Source: a bacterium
GTDB lineage: Bacteria; Bacteroidota; Ignavibacteria; Kapaibacteriales; Kapaibacteriaceae
DNA length: 15,312 nt
Assembly (NCBI GenBank): GCA_020050895.1
Contig: JAGVJW010000188.1
Coordinates: 1 to 15,312, forward strand
Direction of reading: 5' to 3'
Shown: piece after piece, positions 1-7,847 of the stretch
How the letters are laid out: each line of letters starts with the position of its first letter
Position numbering within the stretch: position 1 is the first letter of the stretch
Translations under genes and position numbers: made by a program
The notes under the pieces: model-generated
What the model saw: the letters and a program-made list of their open reading frames with translations, nothing else
Database searches by the model: none
Told to the model about the DNA's origin: nothing

Positions 1-433
1 ACGGCAGGAGCTGACAACTGAAGGAGGCATTGACGTCGCCGAAAATAGAGCGTTTTATTCCGATGTCATCGGCATGTTTCACAACAAAGGCATAGCTGTA
101 AGTCTTTTTATCGAACCGGATCAGGCACAGGTGGAAGCCTCTCTGGAGTGCGAAGCCGACGTTGTGGAGCTGCATACAGGCATGTATGCCAATGCGCGAA
201 CTCGCGCTGAAGCCGACGTCCAGCTCGTCCGCCTTCGTTCAGCCTCTGAGCTTGCTTCGGATTCAGGGCTTACTGTCACTGCAGGACACGGCCTCGACCT
301 GCGGAACCTGGCGCCCCTTACCACCATTCGCCACATCGAAGAGGTCTCGATAGGCCATGCACTCATTTGCCGCGCCCTGTACGTCGGCATCGGCGAAGCT
401 GTTAGAGAATATCTGCAATGTATTCGGCAGTGA
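1..433 (+). CDS. pdxJ: Pyridoxine 5'-phosphate synthase PdxJ, C-terminal part (5' end outside window)
   Basis: PdxJ condenses 3-amino-2-oxopropyl phosphate with 1-deoxy-D-xylulose 5-phosphate to make pyridoxine 5'-phosphate in the DXP-dependent vitamin B6 pathway, in the cytoplasm. The reading frame is open from base 2, before the first in-window ATG at 74, so the gene enters from the left edge. The first residues read RQELTTEGGIDV, a PdxJ-conserved stretch. ELHTGMYANA and TAGHGLDLRN follow, and the barrel ends with SIGHALICRALYVGIGEAVR, all family hallmarks that line the phosphate and DXP sites. About 143 residues remain of the usual roughly 240. The stop is TGA at 431-433. The gene runs toward the sdh operon and ends 45 bases from sdhB. 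I saw no convincing terminator in that gap. The identification is firm; only the N-terminal part is missing because of the window edge. Confidence 0.95.
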   Translation, partial: RQELTTEGGIDVAENRAFYSDVIGMFHNKGIAVSLFIEPDQAQVEASLECEADVVELHTGMYANARTRAEADVQLVRLRSASELASDSGLTVTAGHGLDLRNLAPLTTIRHIEEVSIGHALICRALYVGIGEAVREYLQCIRQ

Positions 434-478
434 GGTTGATCACTTATTTAGAACTACTCACTTGCTGAAGTTCCTCAA

Positions 479-1219
479 TTACAACAGAGAGTTAATCACA
501 AACTCGGCATTCATTTTTGCAATGAACAGTGCCGATATACCCTTCGGACACGCAGCTTCGCATTCAAGGTGGTTTGTGCATGCACCAAACCCTTCATCAT
601 CCATAGCAAGTACCATGTTGTATACACGTGCTCCTTTTTCGGTTTGTCCCTGAGGCAGCGAGTGAAGATGTCCGATCTTCGCAGCAGTAAAGAGCATGGC
701 CGATGCGTTGGGGCAGGCCGCAACACATGCGCCACAACCAATGCACGAAGCGGCATCCATGGCAAGATCGGCATTCACTTTCGGTACCGGAATTGCATTC
801 CCATCCGGAGCATTGCCAGTATTGACGCTTACAAAGCCCCCTTTCTGGACAATTCTGTCGAATGCAGACCTATCCACAACGAGGTCCTTTACAACTGGAA
901 ATGCAGAAGCTCGCCATGGCTCGATGGTGATCGAATCTCCATCATGAAACGACCGCATGTGAAGCTGGCACACTGTGGTTTTAGGTACCGGCCCATGTGG
1001 CCTGCCATTGATCACAATGCCGCACGTGCCGCAGATACCCTCCCTACAATCATGTTCAAATGCTACGGGGTCTTCGCCATTCTCTAACAGACGTTCATTC
1101 AACACGTCCAGCATTTCGAGAAAGCTCATGTGCTCGCTCACATCAGCAACGTCGTACGTCTTCAGCATCCCCTGCGCTCCAGGTTCCTTCTGACGCCAAA
1201 TGTGCAATCGTAAATTCAT
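479..1219 (-). CDS. sdhB: Succinate dehydrogenase/fumarate reductase iron-sulfur subunit
   Basis: This is the electron-transfer subunit of complex II, passing electrons from the flavoprotein to the membrane cytochrome b on the cytoplasmic face of the inner membrane. At 246 residues it is normal length. The N-terminal ferredoxin-like domain carries the [2Fe-2S] ligands C58, C63, C66 and C84 (CREGICGTCG). The C-terminal domain carries C159-x2-C162-x2-C165-x3-CP and a second set C214, C220, C224 (ECEAACP), which together supply the [4Fe-4S] and [3Fe-4S] clusters. It is the last gene of sdhC-sdhA-sdhB. Its ATG lies 12 bases after the sdhA stop, behind a GAGAG purine stretch that can serve as a ribosome binding site. 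Sequence alone does not separate succinate oxidation from fumarate reduction; the neighbouring b-type anchor points to a menaquinone-linked type B enzyme. Confidence 0.96.
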   Translation of the reverse strand: MNLRLHIWRQKEPGAQGMLKTYDVADVSEHMSFLEMLDVLNERLLENGEDPVAFEHDCREGICGTCGIVINGRPHGPVPKTTVCQLHMRSFHDGDSITIEPWRASAFPVVKDLVVDRSAFDRIVQKGGFVSVNTGNAPDGNAIPVPKVNADLAMDAASCIGCGACVAACPNASAMLFTAAKIGHLHSLPQGQTEKGARVYNMVLAMDDEGFGACTNHLECEAACPKGISALFIAKMNAEFVINSLL

Positions 1220-1231
1220 TCTGTCTCTCAG

Positions 1232-3151
1232 TTACTTATAACTCCTGGTTGCTAATTCCACATTCTCGAATCGCAAATGCTCCTTATGCATTAAGGGGGC
1301 ATTGTTACCATTGTACTCCCAGGCGGCCACATAGGTGAATTCATTATCATTTCGTTTAGCTTCGCCATCTTCCGTCTGAAACTCCTCTCTGAAATGTCCT
1401 CCGCACGATTCATTACGGTGCAGTGCATCTCGAACCATAAGCTCGGCGAATTCAAGAAAGTCTGCAACACGCGAAGAGTGCTCGAGCGACTGATTTAGCT
1501 CTTCGCCCGTGCCGGGAACCTTGAGGTTGTTCCAGAACTCGTCTCGCAATTGTGGTATTTCAACGAGGGCGCTACGAAGGCCCTGTTCGTTGCGAGCCAT
1601 TCCGCATTTGTCCCACATGATTTTTCCCAATTCCCTATGGAATGATGTGGGAGTGCGATTGCCCTTGATTGCAAGCAGATGCCTAATCTTCTCCTCGGAA
1701 TGCTGAACCGCTTCGGTAGCTTTTTCTCTTACAGCCTCTGTGCGCTCTCCAACGCCTGTCGAAGCCAGATAGCCGCCTAGTGTGTAAGGGATGATGAAGT
1801 ATCCATCTGCTAAACCCTGCATGAGAGCTGAAGCGCCAAGTCTGTTGGCTCCATGGTCAGAAAAATTTGCTTCGCCGAGGACGAAGAGACCGTTAACGTT
1901 CGACATCAAATTGTAATCAACCCACAAACCGCCCATGGTATAGTGAACGGCGGGATAAATCCTCATGGGCACTGAATAGGGGTCTTCGCCGGTGATGCGC
2001 TGATACATTTCAAAAAGGTTGCCATACCGATCTTCAATAACATTACGACCCAATCGATTGATGGCATCGGCAAAATCGAGATACACACCCTTGCCACCCG
2101 GCCCCACACCCCTTCCATCATCACAGACTTCCTTGGCGGCTCTCGACGCGATATCGCGAGGAGAAAGATTTCCGAACGAAGGGTATTTTCGTTCCAGATA
2201 ATAGTCACGCTCATCTTCCGGAATCCGATTCGGTTCGCGGGTGTCGCCCCGTTCCTTCGGCACCCAAATTCGACCGTCGTTGCGCAGAGATTCACTCATC
2301 AGTGTGAGTTTGCTTTGATAATCGCCGCTAACGGGAATGCATGTGGGATGGATCTGCGTAAAACATGGATTGGCAAATAATGCACCGCGTTTGTATGCAC
2401 GATAGACTGCTGTAACGTTGCATGCCTTGGCGTTAGTGCTAAGGTAAAAAACGTTACTATAACCTCCCGTGCAAAGCAATACAGCATCGGCCGTTAATGC
2501 TTCTATCTTTCCGTCAACGAGGTCGCGGATAACCACTCCATGAGCGCGGCCATCAACCACGACGACATCCATCATTTCTTTCTTCGTCAGAAGATTCACC
2601 TTACCAAGACCAACCTGACGCGACAAAGCCTGATATGCACCAAGCAGCAACTGCTGTCCGGTTTGCCCCCTTGCATAAAACGTCCGCGACACCTGCGCTC
2701 CGCCAAACGATCTGTTAGCCAGATAACCACCATACTCACGCGCAAACGGAACCCCTTGTGCCACACACTGATCGATAATGTTTCCTGAGACCTGGGCCAG
2801 TCTGTACACGTTCGCTTCGCGCGCTCTGAAGTCACCACCCTTTATTGTATCGTAAAACAATCTCCACACAGAGTCGCCATCGTTTTGATAATTCTTAGCT
2901 GCATTGATGCCACCCTGAGCGGCAATGGAGTGTGCACGCCTCGGCGAATCGTTGTAGGTGATTGCAGTTACATTATAACCCAGCTCAGCAAGGGTTGCCG
3001 CTGCCGAAGAACCGGCAAGCCCCGTCCCCACAACAATGACTGAGTACTTACGCTTGTTAGAAGGATTAACGAGCTTGAGTTCATTCTTGTGCTTTTCCCA
3101 TTTGTCTGCCAAAGAACCCAATGGCGTTCTTCCTGAAAGTTCCGTATTCAT
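1232..3151 (-). CDS. sdhA: Succinate dehydrogenase/fumarate reductase flavoprotein subunit
   Basis: This catalytic subunit of complex II interconverts succinate and fumarate using covalently bound FAD. It has 639 residues. The FAD Rossmann motif GTGLAGSSAA starts at residue 42. It is followed by HSIAAQGGIN, with H74 in the position of the histidine that links FAD covalently. The active-site region shows NLSPRDIASRA, with the conserved catalytic-loop arginine, and HYTMGGLWVDY. The C-terminal FAD contact GANRLGASALMQGLADG is also present. An N-terminal tail of about 35 residues precedes the FAD fold, as in the long SdhA forms of Bacteroidota and Bacillus-type enzymes. The ATG overlaps the sdhC stop (ATGA), which implies translational coupling within the operon. 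All key residues are present, so the protein should be active. The direction of the reaction in vivo cannot be read from sequence. Confidence 0.97.
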   Translation of the reverse strand: MNTELSGRTPLGSLADKWEKHKNELKLVNPSNKRKYSVIVVGTGLAGSSAAATLAELGYNVTAITYNDSPRRAHSIAAQGGINAAKNYQNDGDSVWRLFYDTIKGGDFRAREANVYRLAQVSGNIIDQCVAQGVPFAREYGGYLANRSFGGAQVSRTFYARGQTGQQLLLGAYQALSRQVGLGKVNLLTKKEMMDVVVVDGRAHGVVIRDLVDGKIEALTADAVLLCTGGYSNVFYLSTNAKACNVTAVYRAYKRGALFANPCFTQIHPTCIPVSGDYQSKLTLMSESLRNDGRIWVPKERGDTREPNRIPEDERDYYLERKYPSFGNLSPRDIASRAAKEVCDDGRGVGPGGKGVYLDFADAINRLGRNVIEDRYGNLFEMYQRITGEDPYSVPMRIYPAVHYTMGGLWVDYNLMSNVNGLFVLGEANFSDHGANRLGASALMQGLADGYFIIPYTLGGYLASTGVGERTEAVREKATEAVQHSEEKIRHLLAIKGNRTPTSFHRELGKIMWDKCGMARNEQGLRSALVEIPQLRDEFWNNLKVPGTGEELNQSLEHSSRVADFLEFAELMVRDALHRNESCGGHFREEFQTEDGEAKRNDNEFTYVAAWEYNGNNAPLMHKEHLRFENVELATRSYK

Positions 3152-3831
3152 TGAACAAATCCAAAAATTATGGCCATTGGCACACTAATAAATCCTATTA
3201 CAATCAATATCGATAGTAAAGTTCCGCTCATTCTTATCACTGGCGAGTATCGCGGATGATTGATGCCGATTGTTTGAAATGCGCTTGCGATGGCATGCTG
3301 TAAATGAAATCCTGTAACGATTATGGCAACAACGTACAAGATGGTGATAACGGGCTGCCTGAAACTTTCTACCACCATGCGATAGACGTCGTGCCTGCCC
3401 ATAGCGTCGAAGTAGTGGTAATACTCGGCGTGCACGGCACCAAACGTGAAGTGTGCCAGGTGATACGCCACATAGGAAAGGATCAGCAATCCGGAAAGAA
3501 GCATCGTCCTCGAGGCCGGAGTCGATCGCTGATACGATGTTACCGCATACCTTCCTCCCGATGCCTTGCGGTTACGTTGTGCAAGAACAATCCCAGCGCG
3601 AACATGCAGAACAAGGCCTATCACAAGGGCGGCACGCAATACCCAAATCGCTGAGCCATGCAGCAATTCCCTCAGCTCAACGGCATAGGCATTCATATCA
3701 TTTGCACCGACGAAGATCAGCAGATTGCCCGCAAGATGCGCAAGCAGAAATCCGCCAAGCATCACGCCTGTTACAGCCATAACCCACTTTTGAAAGACCG
3801 TTGAACGCCAAACTTCAATTAACCGACGCAT
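3148..3831 (-). CDS. sdhC: Succinate dehydrogenase cytochrome b558-type membrane subunit
   Basis: This single-subunit membrane anchor of type B complex II binds two b hemes and passes electrons to quinone. It has 227 residues with five predicted membrane helices, at about 17-40, 62-84, 110-131, 160-182 and 204-224. The heme-ligand histidines expected for this family are visible: H32 (AHLAGN), H76 (VLHV), H124/H127 (AYHLAHFTFG) and H176/H179 (GFHLQHA). It is first in the operon. The ATG has an AGGA element five bases upstream, and the stop overlaps the sdhA start by four bases. The gene is divergent from the ABC ATPase gene, with 53 bases between their start codons. The di-heme single-anchor architecture is the one known from Bacillus, Wolinella and Bacteroidota enzymes, which commonly use menaquinone; that quinone assignment is an inference here. 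Confidence 0.93.
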   Translation of the reverse strand: MRRLIEVWRSTVFQKWVMAVTGVMLGGFLLAHLAGNLLIFVGANDMNAYAVELRELLHGSAIWVLRAALVIGLVLHVRAGIVLAQRNRKASGGRYAVTSYQRSTPASRTMLLSGLLILSYVAYHLAHFTFGAVHAEYYHYFDAMGRHDVYRMVVESFRQPVITILYVVAIIVTGFHLQHAIASAFQTIGINHPRYSPVIRMSGTLLSILIVIGFISVPMAIIFGFVQ

Positions 3832-3854
3832 GGTTTTCCTGAAATGTAACCACG

Positions 3855-3862
3855 CAAAAATA
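3855..3862 (-). promoter_or_regulatory. Possible Bacteroidota-type -7 promoter element for the sdh operon
   Basis: Read on the minus strand this is TATTTTTG, which matches all six fixed bases of the TAnnTTTG element used by Bacteroidota housekeeping sigma factors. It lies 23 bases before the sdhC ATG, inside the short divergent spacer. I find no clear -33 TTTG at the expected distance, and a chance match is possible, so this is only a candidate. On the other strand TATTTTAG (3872-3879), with one mismatch, sits just ahead of the ABC ATPase ATG. Confidence 0.25.
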
Positions 3863-3884
3863 CGAGAGGTGTATTTTAGACTCC

Positions 3885-4805
3885 ATGTTAACCGTCACCA
3901 ACGTCACAAAGCGGTACGGAACACATCTGGCTAACGATCGTGTTTCATTGTCCGTTAAACCCGGAAGAATCTTCGGATTATTAGGTCCGAACGGTGCGGG
4001 TAAGACAACGCTGATCAGAATGATAACAAACATCATTCTGCCCGACGAAGGCGAGATTGAGCTCGACAACAGGCCTCTGAGCAGTCTTGCTCAGGAATCC
4101 ATTGGTTACCTACCCGAGGAAAGGGGCTTGTATAAGAAGCTCACGGTAGGTCAGCAGCTCACCTATTTTGGGCGCCTCAAGGGACTAACGGCAAGCGTTG
4201 CCTCGCGGCGCACTACAGAATGGCTCGAAAGACTAGACGCATCCGGGTGGGAATCGAAGAAAATTCAGGAACTATCAAAGGGAATGCAACAGAAGATTCA
4301 GTTCATTAGCACCATTCTACACGATCCATCGCTTATCATTCTCGACGAGCCGTTCAGCGGCCTCGATCCAATCAATTCCCAATTGTTGATTGATACAGTA
4401 CGCAGCCTTAAAAATGAAGGTCGCACGATTATTCTTTCAACGCATCAGATGGATCAGGTTGATAAATTATGTGATGATATTGCTCTGATCAACCGCGGAC
4501 GTGTGGTGCTAAACGGATCGGTGCGCGATGTGAAATCAGGACACAGGAACGACAAGGTCGTCGTCGAGTTCCATGGTGATGAAAACGCTCTCGGTAGTAC
4601 CGAGGGTGCAGAAGTTTTGTCGAGAACTGCTGGCCGTATCGAATACCGGCTCTCTGCAACAGGCATCAACGCCGACGATTTGCTACGAAGTCTGATTGGA
4701 CGTGTGAGTATAACAAAGTTTGAAGTACCGGAACCATCACTCAACGACATATTCATCAGCACAGTTCATCACCATTCCGTGGATCCCACAACGAATAATC
4801 CGTGA
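3885..4805 (+). CDS. ABC transporter ATP-binding protein (ABC-2/NatA type)
   Basis: This is a cytoplasmic ATPase that would power an ABC-2-family permease. It has 306 residues. Walker A is GPNGAGKTT at 34-42. The Q-loop region reads YLPEERGLY at 75-83, the form typical of NatA-like proteins. The signature is LSKGM at 130-134, Walker B LIILDEP at 150-156 with catalytic E155, the D-loop SGLD, and the switch histidine H187. Residues from about 225 form the short alpha/beta C-terminal domain (DUF4162-like) common to this subfamily, followed by a low-complexity HHHSVDPTTNNP tail. No permease gene adjoins it: the next gene starts on the other strand and overlaps its last 37 bases. The nearest purine-rich stretch, GAGAGGTG, is well upstream of the ATG, so initiation looks weak or leaderless. 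The substrate (sodium, drug, lipid or other) cannot be inferred. Confidence 0.92.
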   Translation: MLTVTNVTKRYGTHLANDRVSLSVKPGRIFGLLGPNGAGKTTLIRMITNIILPDEGEIELDNRPLSSLAQESIGYLPEERGLYKKLTVGQQLTYFGRLKGLTASVASRRTTEWLERLDASGWESKKIQELSKGMQQKIQFISTILHDPSLIILDEPFSGLDPINSQLLIDTVRSLKNEGRTIILSTHQMDQVDKLCDDIALINRGRVVLNGSVRDVKSGHRNDKVVVEFHGDENALGSTEGAEVLSRTAGRIEYRLSATGINADDLLRSLIGRVSITKFEVPEPSLNDIFISTVHHHSVDPTTNNP

Positions 4806-5350
4806 TATGCAACGGGACTAACTTTATCGAGCAAATACTTGCCAAAGACATTCGAATACCTGAGTTTTATCGCTCCATGTTCAAAGATTCCAGCCGCGAT
4901 ATCAATATTAAAAAATGGTCTGAAGTCTATGTAATCGCGAACAAATGCCCCAACAGTCGCCCCATACCCCACGGTAATGGCTCCGGTTACAGCATGCTTT
5001 TTAACTCTGCCACCATTATCGCCTATGCTTAGAATCACGCCAATCGGTATACTAAATCGCTGAAAATCAAACCAATTATGATCGGGAGTCGGTCCGAGTG
5101 CGATCAAGGGCGGTATGGAAATTCCCAGCGAGCCGGCACCGAAACGAATTATGTGAGTATTCATGGAAATACCTAAGGCAATACCTTCATAGCTTTCGAG
5201 AGTTGGGCCACTTCCAACAGATGTTACGGTTGGCCCTAAAAACACTTCGCCATCAACATCTGTTTGAGCTTGAATGTGACAACAAAACACAATCATAAAC
5301 AATACAATTAACGTAACGAAAATGAATAAACTGCTATATCGTTTAGCCAT
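4769..5350 (-). CDS. Small secreted protein, probable outer-membrane beta-barrel, unknown function
   Basis: I do not recognise the family. The open frame extends to 5773, but everything before 5350 is antisense to mltG and lacks protein-like character. The ATG at 5350-5348 gives a textbook signal peptide: basic MAKRY, a hydrophobic core, then CCHIQAQ with cleavage predicted after about residue 29. The mature part, about 164 residues, is rich in glycine and alternating hydrophobic/polar stretches such as GIALGISMN and ITVGYGATVGAF. It ends in an aromatic residue (GSTEW), as expected for an outer-membrane barrel. The gene overlaps mltG by 29 bases at its 5' end and the ABC ATPase gene by 37 bases at its 3' end, both antisense. 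The tight packing, and the lack of a strong ribosome binding site upstream (only a weak GAAAAG), leave some doubt. The coherent signal peptide plus barrel pattern argues that it is real. Confidence 0.72.
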   Translation of the reverse strand: MAKRYSSLFIFVTLIVLFMIVFCCHIQAQTDVDGEVFLGPTVTSVGSGPTLESYEGIALGISMNTHIIRFGAGSLGISIPPLIALGPTPDHNWFDFQRFSIPIGVILSIGDNGGRVKKHAVTGAITVGYGATVGAFVRDYIDFRPFFNIDIAAGIFEHGAIKLRYSNVFGKYLLDKVSPVAYHGLFVVGSTEW

Positions 5351-6308
5351 GCTTTTCGTTGCTACAATTGTATTAAGTGGTGGTTTTGTGTTGTATTTGC
5401 TTTCATTACGAATCGGCATATCTGGAAGTACAACAGTTCTGATACCGCGCAACACCACCATCGTTGCGGCAGTGGATAGCATCAATGCAAGATGTAAACT
5501 ACCGACTCCATGGTTTGTTGCATTGTGTGCACGAGGTACAGGACGGCTATCCGACATGAAGATTAAATCAGGCTGGTATGAATTCTCTGCCGATGATACG
5601 CAGCTTGATATACTTAAAGCTCTTTTTACCGGGAAACGGCGTCCAACTATAACGGTAACAATCCCCGAAGGTCTCACGTTTCGCGAAATCGCGGGGATAG
5701 TAAATAAAAATGTTGGAACCGACTCGGCTGATTTTGTCCGATGGTGCGAGAGTCGTTCAGTACGCAACAGCACATACGGATCAGTCGAGGGTTATCTGAT
5801 GCCTGACACCTATGAATTTTATTTCAAGGAAGAAGCATCTGTGATTGGTAGCAAGCTACTCGATAATTGGGAAGCCAAAATGGGCTCATTGTCAGCGTCC
5901 AACTCCGATGTTATTCTTGCCTCAATAGTACAGGCAGAGGCAGCTACTGAGAAAGAGATGCCAAGAATCGCAGGTGTGTACCACAATCGGATGAAGGCAG
6001 GGATGAAGCTTGAGGCTGATCCCACTGTGCAATATGGCATCGGACAAAAGCGAAGACTGTCATACCATGATTTAACACACTCGAATCCGTGGAATACGTA
6101 CCGCATTGATGGACTACCTCCCACACCCATCAATAACCCAGGTTATGCGGCGCTCAAAGCCGCAATGAACCCCGAGAAACACGCCTACCTCTTCTTTGTC
6201 TCCAGAGGCGACTCCACCCGTGAACACCGTTTTGCACGAACAGCTGGCGAGCATGCGCGGAATGTGATGCTGTATCGGAAGCAAAAACGACTCAGCAAAC
6301 GCGAATGA
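5322..6308 (+). CDS. mltG: Endolytic murein transglycosylase MltG
   Basis: MltG (YceG-like) cleaves nascent glycan strands at the periplasmic face of the inner membrane and is thought to release or terminate new peptidoglycan chains. It has 328 residues: a cytoplasmic MNKLLYR start, one membrane helix at about 9-28, a LysM-like region at about 38-120 (TVTIPEGLTFREIAGIV), then the catalytic domain with EGYLMPDTYEF, LASIVQAEA, RIAGVYHNRM, EADPTVQYGIG and the NTYRIDGLPPTPINNPG block. E206 in QAEA aligns with the second glutamate of the usual E-K-E motif, which I take as the catalytic one; the first glutamate is Gln (Q204). The ATG at 5322 is preferred because it supplies the positive N-terminus. 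ATG 5349 is an alternative that would remove the overlap with the minus-strand gene almost entirely. A strong terminator follows. Confidence 0.95.
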   Translation: MNKLLYRLAMLFVATIVLSGGFVLYLLSLRIGISGSTTVLIPRNTTIVAAVDSINARCKLPTPWFVALCARGTGRLSDMKIKSGWYEFSADDTQLDILKALFTGKRRPTITVTIPEGLTFREIAGIVNKNVGTDSADFVRWCESRSVRNSTYGSVEGYLMPDTYEFYFKEEASVIGSKLLDNWEAKMGSLSASNSDVILASIVQAEAATEKEMPRIAGVYHNRMKAGMKLEADPTVQYGIGQKRRLSYHDLTHSNPWNTYRIDGLPPTPINNPGYAALKAAMNPEKHAYLFFVSRGDSTREHRFARTAGEHARNVMLYRKQKRLSKRE

Positions 6309-6327
6309 ATTTAAACGCAGATTCACC

Positions 6328-6365
6328 ATGCCGGGTATTACGGATACCCGGCATCATCCTTTTTT
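6328..6365 (+). terminator. Intrinsic terminator after mltG
   Basis: A perfect 11-base-pair stem (ATGCCGGGTAT / ATACCCGGCAT, arms 6328-6338 and 6344-6354) encloses a five-base loop and is followed by CATCC and six T residues at 6360-6365. It starts 20 bases after the mltG stop and points in the + direction. It lies just before the end of the convergent gene whose stop is at 6372. On the minus strand there is no T-tract after the stem, so it should act mainly for mltG. Confidence 0.88.
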
Positions 6366-6371
6366 CATCTG

Positions 6372-7847
6372 TTATTCATTTTCTGTCCAAACCCGCGACG
6401 TCCATCCCCGCTGATCCCGCGCCTGCAGTTTGAACGTAAACGGTCTGTTGTTATCCTTTCTCACCACAAGGAATTCTTCTAACCAAGTAACAGTGGGTGT
6501 TTCGCTTAGATCTGCTGCATGCCTGTTGCCGTATTGCTTACGCGGAGGTTGTGCGTTGCCTTCAACGACTTCGAGAAATGGTCTGTCGCGGTTAGGGTCT
6601 CCATAGAATTTTACAATAACCTTCTTTCTATCCCCCTGCCCGATGCTGCGAACATCGGTGATTTCGGGTCCAGGGAACGATTGTACGCGGATTGAAATGG
6701 AAGGACCGGCACGCTGTCCGTCGACAAGTCGCTCCAGAATGTATACACTGCCTGTATCGTTTGTTGGTGCTGTAAATCGCATTGTGCCCGAACGCACGCT
6801 GACGATTTCTCTATCCTCGCTTCGCAGTATTGCTTTAACATCTTCAAGGTCGGGAAGCTTGGGATCGATAACGTATTCAATCCCGGGATAAACAACGCCA
6901 GGTACATCTATCATCGGAAGAGGGGTACTCGAAACAAGGAAGCTTGCTTCGGCGGTCTGACCATCGCGCCGCTTGGCCAAAACCGAAACGGTGTATGAGC
7001 CGGATCGTGGTGCACGGCCGCGAATTACAACGGATCGCTGTGCCGTGTCGAACGATTTGTCGAGATCGACGCCAGCGACGCTCACTCGCACAACAGGCAT
7101 TCCTATCAAATCCCTGCGAATGTCTGCTCCACCGATGCTAATCCTGTTCGCCCATTCACGCGTGGGTAGGGTGATGATTCTCTCCCGGGCGACGTCAATC
7201 CAGAATGTGCCAAGGTCCGATTGAGAACGTGAAAAATCTGAAATCCTACCTGTGTCGTAAATCGTTTGCGTGGCAATCGATCGCGATGGTCCTTCGCTTT
7301 CGATTGATGTGGTGAGGAGAAATTGTGCTGATCCGTTGAGCCGCAGACCGGGCGGTATCCTGTCGGCGTCTGCACTGTTGGCTCCAACTGTCCCTGGTGG
7401 AGCAGCCGACCCATTGATGGTGACTCTAAAGGTCCTCGGTGAGGGTACTGAAACGTCGGGCCTCCATCGAAACATTACAGCCTGCCGCTCTGGCTGCCGC
7501 ACCAACTCAAACAATCGTGTTGTTGTTTCACCTGGTTCAATCGTCATCACCTGGCCTGTTTCTACTTCTTCTATTCGGGCAGTAATACGCAAATCCGAAA
7601 TCTCACCAGTGTATCGGATGACGTTGATGCTGTCCAAAGTGCGTAATCGAATGCCCCCTACAGAATCGCGTATTAAACGGAGCTCCATGCGTACGCGCTC
7701 GGGCTGTAAGTCCAGGCGAAGGTTTGGCAACGAGGATACAACGTTTTCGCTGTTGCTAGCCCAGTCTGGAAGTAGCAGGACTAACGCAACAAGGTATAAG
7801 ACGAAGTAAATCTCTATTTGTCGGCGTGATTTGCGTCGATCAATCAT
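6372..7847 (-). CDS. GldM-like periplasmic motor subunit (single membrane helix, beta-domain periplasmic part)
   Basis: I infer a distant relative of GldM/PorM, the shaft-like partner of the type IX secretion motor. From the ATG at 7847 it has 491 residues. A very basic cytoplasmic tip (RRKSRRQ) precedes one membrane helix at about 11-27, then a long beta-rich periplasmic region. Residues near 285-395 resemble GldM modules: a strand ending in FLVSSTPLPMIDVPG, then VVYPGIEYVIDP where GldM has its YRGVDNP-type turn, and a closing SIRVQSFPGPEI resembling FRVKRIPDP. The helical first periplasmic domain of classical GldM is not obvious. An in-frame TTG at 7856 would add three residues; I chose ATG because it has GAGAG just upstream. 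It overlaps the stop of the upstream two-helix gene by eight bases, so translation is coupled. The alternative is an unrelated membrane-anchored beta protein. Confidence 0.6.
   Translation of the reverse strand: MIDRRKSRRQIEIYFVLYLVALVLLLPDWASNSENVVSSLPNLRLDLQPERVRMELRLIRDSVGGIRLRTLDSINVIRYTGEISDLRITARIEEVETGQVMTIEPGETTTRLFELVRQPERQAVMFRWRPDVSVPSPRTFRVTINGSAAPPGTVGANSADADRIPPGLRLNGSAQFLLTTSIESEGPSRSIATQTIYDTGRISDFSRSQSDLGTFWIDVARERIITLPTREWANRISIGGADIRRDLIGMPVVRVSVAGVDLDKSFDTAQRSVVIRGRAPRSGSYTVSVLAKRRDGQTAEASFLVSSTPLPMIDVPGVVYPGIEYVIDPKLPDLEDVKAILRSEDREIVSVRSGTMRFTAPTNDTGSVYILERLVDGQRAGPSISIRVQSFPGPEITDVRSIGQGDRKKVIVKFYGDPNRDRPFLEVVEGNAQPPRKQYGNRHAADLSETPTVTWLEEFLVVRKDNNRPFTFKLQARDQRGWTSRVWTENE

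Noticed and set aside
434..478. Possible terminator between pdxJ and sdhB
   Set aside because: Only a five-base stem (GAACT/AGTTC) with a 13-base loop and no T-tract was found, which is too weak to call.
569..1087. 172-residue plus-strand open frame opposite sdhB
   Set aside because: It lies wholly antisense to sdhB, whose iron-sulfur motifs are intact. The translation has no recognisable domain.
5363..5372. Palindrome TACAATTGTA inside the start of mltG
   Set aside because: It is a perfect 10-base inverted repeat, but AT-rich and within coding sequence for a membrane helix. Chance is the simpler explanation.
5351..5773. Upstream extension of the minus-strand barrel-like frame to 5773 (334-residue reading)
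   Set aside because: The added part is antisense to the well-conserved mltG coding sequence, and its translation is Ser/Thr/Arg-rich without domain character. The ATG at 5350 gives a proper signal peptide.
7270..7809. 179-residue plus-strand open frame opposite the GldM-like gene
   Set aside because: It is antisense to a gene with a membrane helix and coherent beta-domain pattern. Its own translation is low-complexity Arg/Ser-rich.
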